This document shows, piece after piece, positions 50,216 to 57,523 of a DNA stretch of 64,000 nucleotides. The number at the start of each line of letters is the position of its first letter. The first letter of the stretch is position 1. This DNA is from Nonomuraea helvata (lineage in GTDB: Bacteria > Actinomycetota > Actinomycetes > Streptosporangiales > Streptosporangiaceae), in assembly GCF_039535785.1 (NCBI RefSeq), contig NZ_BAAAXV010000012.1:558001-622000 (forward strand), given 5' to 3'. The notes under the pieces are model-generated. The model was not told the origin of the DNA. It searched no databases and saw only the letters and a list, made by a program, of their open reading frames with translations. The position numbers and the translations under genes were made by a program.

Positions 50216-51843
50216 AGCGCGTCGTATGCCTTCTGCTGGATCTGGAGGTAGCGGGTCAGGCTCAGGCCGTTGAGCCCGTCGAGGTAAGCCTGCCAGGCGG
50301 AGTCGTCGTCGATGTTCTTCTGGCCCGTGACGAACTGCAGGCTGAACTGGTTGACGTAGTTGTCGATGTTGGTCTGCAGAGTGGCCAGCTCGCCTGCCTC
50401 CTCCGGCGCGATCTTGGTGTGCCAGATCGGGAAGACCTGGTCCTTGGGCTCCTTGCCCGCGTACAGCTCGGCGGCCTTGAAGAGGCGGCGCTCGTAGCCC
50501 GCCTGGTCGTAGATGTCGGTCGATGTCACCTGGGCGTTGCGGAACTCCTTGGTGTTGTCGTACTCCGCCATCGGCCCCCAGGCGCCCTCCCTCTTCGGCG
50601 CGCCCTCGGGCTGCGTCAGCGTCTTGAACGACGGCTTGAGGCTCTCGTCGAGCGCGACGTCGCCGGGGCCCGCCTTGGCCCAGTCCTTGCCCTCCTCGCC
50701 GACCTGGCCCAGGACGTGTCCCTCGTCGGTGAACAGGTAGTCCAGCAGCTTGATCGCGGCGATCTGGGTCGCCTCGCTCGCCTTGGAGGTGATGACGAAG
50801 GAGGCGCCGGGCAGGCTGGGCAGGATGTAGGTGGCATACTGCGCGCCGGACGGGCCGGTCAGCGGGGCCACGGCGTCGTAGTCCCTGTCGCGGCGGTCCT
50901 TCTGGCCCAGGGTGACCAGCTGGGCCGGGTGGTGTACCGTCGCCGCGCCGACGACGCTCGCCCCGGCCTTGTCGCCCTTGGCCTTCATCGCGTCCCCGTT
51001 CTGGGTGAAGGCCGCCTGGTCGATCAGGCCGTCCTTGTACAGCCCCGCGATGTAGCGCAGGCCCTCGCGCCAGCCGGGCTGCACGGCCTGCAGTTGCACC
51101 TTGCCGGCGTTGACCGCCAGCGTGGAGCCGTACGCGCCGGTGGCCTGCGGGTCGTAGACGAAGGCGTTCATGAGGTACGGCAGGAGCGGGTTGGCGGTGT
51201 TCGCGCTCAGCGGGATCTCATCGGCCTTGCCGTTGCCGTTGGGATCCTTGGCCTTGAACGCCTTCAGCACCTCGCGCAGCTCGTCGGGGGTCGTGGGCTG
51301 CTTGAGTCCGAGCTTCTTCAGCCAGGCCGAGTTCATCCAGAACTTGGAGGGATAGGAGCAGTGGAAGCAGTCGTTCCACTGCGGCATGCCGTAGATCTTC
51401 CCGTCGGGCGCGGTCGCCAGCCGCTTGAAGTCGGGCATCGACTCCAGCGCCTTCTTGACGTTGGGGGCGTACTTGTCGATCAGGTCGTTGAGCGGCACGA
51501 GCACGCCCTGCTTGCCCATGCGGATCAGCTCGGCCGGGGAGAACGCGTCGACCCACGGGATGAGCATGTAGACGTCGGGGAGATCGCCGCTGGCCAGCGA
51601 GATCTGGCGCTTCTCCTTGGCGGCGGCGCTGTCCCAGGTGGTGGTCTCGAAGGTGAGGGTCACCCCGAGCTTCTGCTGCACCCGCTTGGTGAACGGGCTG
51701 TTGCTCAGGTGCTGGTCGGCGTTCTGCTGGGCGAAAATCTTGATGGTGCCGGCCTTCTGCTCCTGCTTGGGCTTCTCGGCGGAGCAGGCGGCCAGGGCCA
51801 GGAAACCGGCGGTGAGTGCTGCGACGACGACTCTGACGGACAC
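50212..51843 (-). CDS. sugar ABC transporter substrate-binding lipoprotein
   Basis: A 543-residue family-1 extracellular solute-binding protein (LipO/YtcQ-like size). The lipobox LAAC ends the signal peptide at about residue 20. Typical segments are GTIKIFAQQNADQHL, SLASGDLPDVYMLIPWVDAF, DGKIYGMPQWNDC and LLDYLFTDEGHVLGQVGEEG. The start is GTG at 51843. It works with the two permeases immediately upstream. No ATPase gene is present in this operon, so it probably relies on a shared ATPase of the MsiK type encoded elsewhere. The ligand is likely a galactose/fucose-containing oligosaccharide given the flanking hydrolases. Confidence 0.92.
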   Translation of the reverse strand: MSVRVVVAALTAGFLALAACSAEKPKQEQKAGTIKIFAQQNADQHLSNSPFTKRVQQKLGVTLTFETTTWDSAAAKEKRQISLASGDLPDVYMLIPWVDAFSPAELIRMGKQGVLVPLNDLIDKYAPNVKKALESMPDFKRLATAPDGKIYGMPQWNDCFHCSYPSKFWMNSAWLKKLGLKQPTTPDELREVLKAFKAKDPNGNGKADEIPLSANTANPLLPYLMNAFVYDPQATGAYGSTLAVNAGKVQLQAVQPGWREGLRYIAGLYKDGLIDQAAFTQNGDAMKAKGDKAGASVVGAATVHHPAQLVTLGQKDRRDRDYDAVAPLTGPSGAQYATYILPSLPGASFVITSKASEATQIAAIKLLDYLFTDEGHVLGQVGEEGKDWAKAGPGDVALDESLKPSFKTLTQPEGAPKREGAWGPMAEYDNTKEFRNAQVTSTDIYDQAGYERRLFKAAELYAGKEPKDQVFPIWHTKIAPEEAGELATLQTNIDNYVNQFSLQFVTGQKNIDDDSAWQAYLDGLNGLSLTRYLQIQQKAYDAL

Positions 51844-51877
51844 GGTGATACCTCGATGTCTGTAGGTGGGGGGTGCG

Positions 51878-52756
51878 TCAGCCCTTGACGGAGCCGATCA
51901 TGAGGCCCTTGGTGAAGTGCCGGGCGACAAAGGGGTAGATGAGGAGCACGGGTACGGTCGAGATCACGATGAGCGAGTACTTGAGCAGATCGGCGAGTTG
52001 CTGGCGCTCCATGGCGGTGGCGACGTCCATGCCGTTGCTCTGGGTGTTGAGGATGAGGATGTTGCGCAGCACGAGCTGCAGCGGATAGAGGTCGTCGCTC
52101 TTGAGATAGAGCAGAGCGTCGAAGTAGGAGTTCCAGTTGCTGATCGCGTAGACCAGGGCGATCACCGCGATCATGGGCTTGGCCAGGGGCAGCACGATCG
52201 ACCAGAGGACCCTGAAGTGGCTGGCGCCGTCGATCTCGGCGGCCTCGAACAACTCGCGGGGGATGGAGTGGCGCAGGTAGGTGCGCGCGATGATCACCTG
52301 CCAGACGGCGATCGCGTTCGGGACGATCAGCGCCCACCGCGTGTCGATCATGCCGAGAGACTTGACGACCAGGTAGGTGGGGATGAGGCCGCCGCCGAAC
52401 AGCATCGTGAAGACGATCAGCCGGGTGAGGAGCCCGCCTCCGACGAAATCCCTGCGGGACAGCGGATAGGCCAGCATGAGCGTGAGGCTGACGCTGACGA
52501 ACGTTCCCACGGCCGTGTAGAAGAGCGAGTTGCCGAAACCGACGAGGATCTGCGGATCGGACAGTGCCACCTGGAAGCCGCGCAGGGTGAAGTCCACCGG
52601 CCAGAAGGTGACCCGGCCGGAGCTGACCGCGTTCGGATCGCTGAGGGAACTGGCCAGGATGTAGAGCAGCGGCAGCAGCACGACCGCCAGGAAGGTGGCG
52701 AGCAGCACGTAGACACCGACCATGAACAGCCGGTCCGTCCGCGATTCCCTGACCAT
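51878..52756 (-). CDS. carbohydrate ABC transporter permease (LplC/MalG type)
   Basis: A 292-residue membrane protein with six predicted helices. The EAA loop reads IPRELFEAAEIDGASHFRVL, the CUT1 permease motif that contacts the ATPase. The C-terminus FVARHFTKGLMIGSVKG is the conserved end of LplC-type permeases. The ATG at 52756 is two bases after the partner permease stop. A longer open frame upstream is out of register with the real partner gene and was not used. Confidence 0.93.
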   Translation of the reverse strand: MVRESRTDRLFMVGVYVLLATFLAVVLLPLLYILASSLSDPNAVSSGRVTFWPVDFTLRGFQVALSDPQILVGFGNSLFYTAVGTFVSVSLTLMLAYPLSRRDFVGGGLLTRLIVFTMLFGGGLIPTYLVVKSLGMIDTRWALIVPNAIAVWQVIIARTYLRHSIPRELFEAAEIDGASHFRVLWSIVLPLAKPMIAVIALVYAISNWNSYFDALLYLKSDDLYPLQLVLRNILILNTQSNGMDVATAMERQQLADLLKYSLIVISTVPVLLIYPFVARHFTKGLMIGSVKG

Positions 52757-52758
52757 GG

Positions 52759-53670
52759 TTACCAGAGCCCCGATCCGGAGACGCGCTTGGCGACCCTGTT
52801 CACGACGATGAGCAGGACGAGGTTGACGGCGGAGTTGAACAGGCCGACCGCGGTGGCCTGGCTGAAGTCGGCGTTGAGCAGGCCGGTCTTGTAGGTGTAG
52901 GTGGCGATGATCTCCGACTTGCTCAGGTTCAGCGGGTTCTGCAGCAGGAACGCCTTCTCGAAGCCGACCGCCATGATGTTGCCGACGCCGAGGATCAGGA
53001 TGATGGCCGCGGTCGGCATGATGCCCGGCAGGTCGACGTGGATGATCTTCTGCAGGCGGGAGGCGCCGTCCACCCGGGCGGCTTCGTACAGCCCGGGATC
53101 GACTCCGGACAGCGCGGCCATGTAGACGACGGCGGAGTAACCGGCGGTCTGCCAGATGTCGCTCCACACGTAGATGTGCCGGAAGTAGTCAGGATTGCCG
53201 AGGAAGTCGATCGAGGGGATGCCGAACAGCCCCAGCGCGTCATTGGCGAGCCCGACACTGGGCGACAGGATGAGGATCGTCATGGAGACGACCACGACCG
53301 TCGAGATGAAGTACGGCGCGTAGGTGACCAGCTGCACGGTCCGCTGGAAGAACCCGCGCCGGACCTCGTTGAGCGCCAGCGCCAGGATGATCGGGATCGG
53401 GAAGCTGGCGAGGAGGAAGTAGGCCGACAGGATGAAGGTGTTGCTGACCAGCGTCCAGAAGACCGGGTTGTCGAAGAAGGCGCGGAAGTGCCGGAAGCCG
53501 ACCCACTCGCTGCCCCAGATGCCGTCCAGGACGCTGTAGTCCTTGAAGGCGATGACCGCGTTGGCCATCGGGATGTACTTGAAGATCGCGAAATAGGCCA
53601 CCGGCACCGCGACGAGCAGGTAGAGCTGCCAGTTCCGGCGGATGCGCCGCAGGCGCGTGCTAGTGGCCAT
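52759..53670 (-). CDS. carbohydrate ABC transporter permease (LplB/MalF type)
   Basis: A 303-residue permease with six predicted helices. It begins RRNWQLYLLVAVPVAYFAIF and has the LplB signature NAVIAFKDYSVLDGIWGSEW and the EAA loop VDPGLYEAARVDGASRLQKI. The start lies inside the last codons of the GH2 gene (11-base overlap), so translation is coupled to it. It pairs with the permease at 51878-52756. Confidence 0.93.
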   Translation of the reverse strand: MATSTRLRRIRRNWQLYLLVAVPVAYFAIFKYIPMANAVIAFKDYSVLDGIWGSEWVGFRHFRAFFDNPVFWTLVSNTFILSAYFLLASFPIPIILALALNEVRRGFFQRTVQLVTYAPYFISTVVVVSMTILILSPSVGLANDALGLFGIPSIDFLGNPDYFRHIYVWSDIWQTAGYSAVVYMAALSGVDPGLYEAARVDGASRLQKIIHVDLPGIMPTAAIILILGVGNIMAVGFEKAFLLQNPLNLSKSEIIATYTYKTGLLNADFSQATAVGLFNSAVNLVLLIVVNRVAKRVSGSGLW

Positions 53671-55996
53671 ACACCCTCACCTCGATCAGTTCCGCCGGCC
53701 CGGCGGGGAAGCGCACCGACACCTCGTGGGCGAGCAGGGCGTCCAGTTCCACGCGGGCCGGGCCGCCTCCGGTCAGACCGGCCGCCACCTGGGCGCCGTC
53801 GTCGGTTTCGATGACGAACGGTACGTCGGCCCCCTCACCGAACCGGACTTCGATCCGCCGTAGCCGCCACGCACCCTCCAGGTCGACGCGGACCCACTCG
53901 CCGCTCCAGCCGTGCTCGGTGCTGTAGTCGGTGACGTTATGAGCGGGTGATCCGCTGCTGAACACCGGCCGGTTGGCCGACAGCAGCCGCTCGCTGCCGG
54001 GCCGATAGCGCCGGCTCGGCGGCCCAGAGGGCAGTTTGCGCGGCTGACCGGTCCACTCGGGGCCACCGGTCGCCAGGATCGTGAGGGTGGCGGGCTCCAG
54101 ACCCTCGGCGCTCGCGCGCAGGACGTTGACCCCGGCATAGTGGGAACGGAACTCGATCGCCCCGATCCCGTCCACGACGGGCAGCTCGATCGAGGTGCCG
54201 GTCGGGAAGAGGCCGCCGCCCTCCAAGACCTCGATGGTCACCGTGCGTTCGTCGGAGATGACCGCGCCGCTCTCGTCGACGAGTTCGACCCGGAGGTAGG
54301 CGTCGTCGGTGCCGTCCGTGCCGATCGTCTCGGTGTCGGAGCTCAGCCGTAAGGCTCGCGCGGTGCCCTCGCTCGGCCAGACGGGGGGCTCGATGCCGCG
54401 CAGCTTGTTGCGGTACCAGTAGTAGGAGCGCAGCGGCACGCGGAAGTAGTCGATGAAGCCCATCCGGCTCATGTCGGTGATGATGCTGCCGTGGTGGAAG
54501 GCGCACCACAGCGCGATCCCGGCCCGCCAGGGGTGGTCGATCTCGACGCCGTCGGTGTAGCGCGGACCGTAGACGCCGGGCCGGTTCTCGATGGCGCTGC
54601 CGTACTCGGTGACCAGGCTGGGCCAGGGCGGCTGGTGGAAGAGGGCCGCGCCGTCGCCGTTGTAGCCGGCCAGGTCGCCGAGCTCGTCGAAGCCGCCCCG
54701 CTGCGCGCCGCCGACCGCGGCAGGCCTGGTCGGGTCGAGCTGGTGAGCCAGGTCCACCAGGCGGGTGATGAGCTTCTTGGCCGCCGGCATCACCTCCGCG
54801 TCGGTGAAGAAGGGCTCGTTGCTGACGCTCCAGACGATGATGCTGGGGTGGTTGCGGTTGACACGGATCATCTCGGTGAGCGCGCGCAGGCAGCTCTCCT
54901 CGAACTCGGCGCGGTCCTCCTCGTGCGGCGGGTAGGCGCTGGCGTTCCAGTAGCCCTCCGCGTCGTGGCCGCCGACGCCCCAGAAGTGCAGCTCCGACCA
55001 GAACAGCAGGCCCTGCCGGTCGCATTCGGCGGCGAACTGCTCATGATGGGGATAGTGAGAGCCGCGGATGAAGTTCATGCCGCACTCCTTGATCATCGCG
55101 ACGTCGCGGCGGATGCCGGCGTGGCTCACCGCGTCGCTCCAGCCGGCGTGGTCCTGGTGGACGTTGGCGCCGTTGATGAGGTAGTGCTCGCCGTTGAGGA
55201 AGAAGCCGCCGTCGGTGGTGAACTCGACGGTCCTGAACCCGAAGGTCGTGCTCGCCTGCTCACCGTTGCTCAGTCGCTGGTCGAGCTGGTAGAGGACCGG
55301 GGTGGCAGGGTGCCACTGCCGGACTTCGTCGAGCAGCAGCTGCGTCCGGTGGGTAGTGGCCTCGCCCGCATCCAGGCTGATGTGAGCGCTAACAGTCGCT
55401 AGCTCGACGTCGTCCAGGCTCACCACGGCGTCGAGCTGCCCCTCGAAGGGGGTGTCCCCGTCGTTGACGAGTTCGGTGGCGATCTCGACGCGGTTGCCGT
55501 CGGTGGTGACCGCCGTGCCGTACCAGGCGAAGCGGGCCTTCTCACTGACGATCAGCGACACGTCGCGGTAGATCCCGCCGTTGAAGACGTGCTCTCCCGC
55601 CCGCGGCGCCAGACGCGGGTTCCACTCGTTGCTCACCCGTACGGTGAGCTGGTTCATCCCGGGCCGGACCGCCTCGGAGATGTCCATCTCGAAAGCGGTG
55701 TAGCCGCCCAGGTGCCGGCCGACGCGGTGGCCGTTGACATAGACCTCGGCGTCCTGGAACACGCCCTGGAACTCCAGGGCGACGCGCTTGTCCGGGTGCT
55801 CGACGACGAAGTCCCGCCGGTAGACGCCACGACCCACATAAAAGCCGGCTTCCATGAAGTACGGCTGGCCGAAGGAGTGCGGCAGGCCGACGTCGTACCA
55901 GTCGCTGTCGTCATAGCCGGGCTCGGTGGCGCCGGACGGGTCTCCGTAGGTGAACTTCCATGACCGGTTGATCAGGCTCTTGCAGGTGGAAGGCAC
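53660..55996 (-). CDS. GH2 beta-galactosidase-like enzyme with C-terminal F5/8-type domain
   Basis: A 778-residue cytoplasmic GH2 enzyme. The sugar-binding jelly roll (about residues 10-170, with WKFTYGDPSG and LEFQGVFQDAEVYVNGHRVG) and an Ig-like domain precede the catalytic barrel (about 270-540: INGANVHQDHAGWSDAVSHA, FIRGSHYPHHEQF, acid/base in WSVSNEPFF about 394, nucleophile in LVTEYGSA about 464). A DUF4982/Ig-like segment follows, then a discoidin-like galactose-binding fold (about 670-778, WSGEWVRVDLEGAWRLRRIE). The specificity is beta-galactosidase by overall layout, although beta-glucuronidase cannot be excluded. It is the first enzyme gene after the LacI regulator, with two tandem operators just upstream. 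Confidence 0.88.
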   Translation of the reverse strand: MPSTCKSLINRSWKFTYGDPSGATEPGYDDSDWYDVGLPHSFGQPYFMEAGFYVGRGVYRRDFVVEHPDKRVALEFQGVFQDAEVYVNGHRVGRHLGGYTAFEMDISEAVRPGMNQLTVRVSNEWNPRLAPRAGEHVFNGGIYRDVSLIVSEKARFAWYGTAVTTDGNRVEIATELVNDGDTPFEGQLDAVVSLDDVELATVSAHISLDAGEATTHRTQLLLDEVRQWHPATPVLYQLDQRLSNGEQASTTFGFRTVEFTTDGGFFLNGEHYLINGANVHQDHAGWSDAVSHAGIRRDVAMIKECGMNFIRGSHYPHHEQFAAECDRQGLLFWSELHFWGVGGHDAEGYWNASAYPPHEEDRAEFEESCLRALTEMIRVNRNHPSIIVWSVSNEPFFTDAEVMPAAKKLITRLVDLAHQLDPTRPAAVGGAQRGGFDELGDLAGYNGDGAALFHQPPWPSLVTEYGSAIENRPGVYGPRYTDGVEIDHPWRAGIALWCAFHHGSIITDMSRMGFIDYFRVPLRSYYWYRNKLRGIEPPVWPSEGTARALRLSSDTETIGTDGTDDAYLRVELVDESGAVISDERTVTIEVLEGGGLFPTGTSIELPVVDGIGAIEFRSHYAGVNVLRASAEGLEPATLTILATGGPEWTGQPRKLPSGPPSRRYRPGSERLLSANRPVFSSGSPAHNVTDYSTEHGWSGEWVRVDLEGAWRLRRIEVRFGEGADVPFVIETDDGAQVAAGLTGGGPARVELDALLAHEVSVRFPAGPAELIEVRVYGH

Positions 55997-56023
55997 GATG
56001 GCGCGCTCTCGGAGAGAAGGGAG

Positions 56024-56058
56024 CGTGAACGTTCACGTCACGGCCGTGAACGCTCACG
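56024..56058. promoter_or_regulatory. tandem LacI-type operators upstream of the GH2 operon
   Basis: CGTGAACGTTCACG (56024-56037) is a perfect 14-bp palindrome. CGTGAACGCTCACG (56045-56058) is the same with one mismatch. Their centres are exactly 21 bp apart, two helical turns, and they lie 28-62 bp before the GH2 start. The form fits LacI-family operators, and the LacI gene is the adjacent upstream gene. Confidence 0.8.
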
Positions 56059-56118
56059 ACATCTGTTGGAAACGTCACGCTACGGAGCGGGGTGGCTCCA
56101 TGTCAATGGGGAACTTCG

Positions 56119-57120
56119 TCAGGCGGATTCGCGCCAGATCAGACACGGGTTGACAACCCGACGCATGGGCGGCAGCGGAGCGAAGTCGGCCGCGGCGAGC
56201 TCTTCGGCGATGTCCAGCGCGGCTTTCACCACGGCCTCACGCCCCATCGACAACGTCGTCAGCCGCGGGAGCACCGCCTCGCCCAGGCTCAGCCCGTCTA
56301 TACCGCAGATCCTGACCCGCCCGGGCACCTCGATGCCGAGCGCGTGCGAGGCCTGCACGGCGCCGATGGCCATGAGGTCGTTGTAGACGAGCACGGCATC
56401 CACTTCCGGGTGGGCGGCCACGAGCTCGGCGAAGGCCTTCCCGCCACCGGCCAGCGACTCCTCCCCGACCGTGATCATTCGTGCCGACTCGGCGCCCGCC
56501 AGCTCCTCGAACCACTCCCGCCGGAGCGAGGGATGGTAGGTCGGCGAGTCCCGCATGGTGAAGTCGGAATCGATCATCCCGAGGTGCCGTACGCCCCTGG
56601 CTCGCAGCGCCTCGATCGCATGCCGTACACCCTCACGCAGATCGATCTCCACCGAGTGCATGCCGGACCGGTCCATCAGGCGATCCACCATGACCAGCGG
56701 AACTCCCCGGCAGACCTGCGCGAGGTCGTCGTCCGGCAGGAAGAAGTGGCCCATGAACAAGTCCACCTCCCCCGCCAGCATCTCCATGGCCGCCGACTCC
56801 TCCTCCGTCTCCGTCGAGGCCATCAGCACGTGCCAGCCCCGAGCCGCGGCTGCGTTGAGCAGGTCCCCGGCGATCTCGGTGTAGTACGGGTTGCGGAACG
56901 AGGCGACCAGGTAGCCGATCGCGCGGGTCTTCTTCCTGGCGACGAGATTGCGGGCGAACCGGCTCGGCCGGTAGCCGAGGCGCTCGCACGCCTCCAGGAC
57001 ACGCTGTTTCGTCTGCTCGTTGATCTCTCCCATTCCGTTGATCGCGCGGGTCACGGTCTGCCGGGAAACCCCTGCAGCCTGGGCCACATCGTTGATCGTC
57101 ACACGCTTCGCCATCGCCAT
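56119..57120 (-). CDS. LacI-family transcriptional regulator
   Basis: A 333-residue repressor with a complete N-terminal helix-turn-helix (VTINDVAQAAGVSRQTVTRA, about residues 7-27), hinge helix (RFARNLVARKKTRAIGYLV region) and effector-binding domain (VDAVLVYNDLMAIGAVQASH, ICGIDGLSLGEAVLPRLTTL). The ATG at 57120 or 57114 fits. It lies upstream of, and co-directional with, the GH2/ABC/GH95 operon, and two LacI-type operators lie between, so it very probably represses that operon until an oligosaccharide effector is present. Confidence 0.93.
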   Translation of the reverse strand: MAMAKRVTINDVAQAAGVSRQTVTRAINGMGEINEQTKQRVLEACERLGYRPSRFARNLVARKKTRAIGYLVASFRNPYYTEIAGDLLNAAAARGWHVLMASTETEEESAAMEMLAGEVDLFMGHFFLPDDDLAQVCRGVPLVMVDRLMDRSGMHSVEIDLREGVRHAIEALRARGVRHLGMIDSDFTMRDSPTYHPSLRREWFEELAGAESARMITVGEESLAGGGKAFAELVAAHPEVDAVLVYNDLMAIGAVQASHALGIEVPGRVRICGIDGLSLGEAVLPRLTTLSMGREAVVKAALDIAEELAAADFAPLPPMRRVVNPCLIWRESA

Positions 57121-57171
57121 CCTCAGGTCCGTACTGAAGCTGATCGTAGTGAAGAGCCGGTCATACGAAGC

Positions 57172-57440
57172 TCAGGAGCAGAAGCGGAATGCGGCGAGCC
57201 TGACGTCCCCGTGCAGGCCGATCCGAAGGTCGTGAACGCCGTCAGGTGCCGAGTCCAGATCCGGGGCGACGGTCGTCCACCCGTAGTGCCCCCCGGTGTC
57301 GGGCACCGCGATCTCGGCGAGCAGCCGATCGCCCGCTCAAGAACTCGCCCAGCACCCGCCCGCCTGATCGAGGGAGAGCGCACAATCGGCCGGCGCGCGG
57401 CACCATCGAACTCGACATCGCCTATCCAGGCCGAATCAAG
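57172..57440 (-). pseudogene. CBM6-type carbohydrate-binding module remnant
   Basis: LLAEIAVPDTGGHYGWTTVA then DGVHDLRIGLHGDVRLAAFR is the C-terminal half of a CBM6 domain, ending in TGA at 57172. An earlier piece, VEFDGA, lies in another frame, so the module is frameshifted and has lost its catalytic partner. A secreted glycosidase gene was evidently once here, between the LacI and GH95 genes. Confidence 0.65.
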
Positions 57441-57523
57441 TAAAGAAATGATCTTTACACACCTGAAGTGACAGCCTCGGCAGCGAGGTAGTGCGACGGA
57501 ACGCGTGGGTGGGCTCCGGGGTG

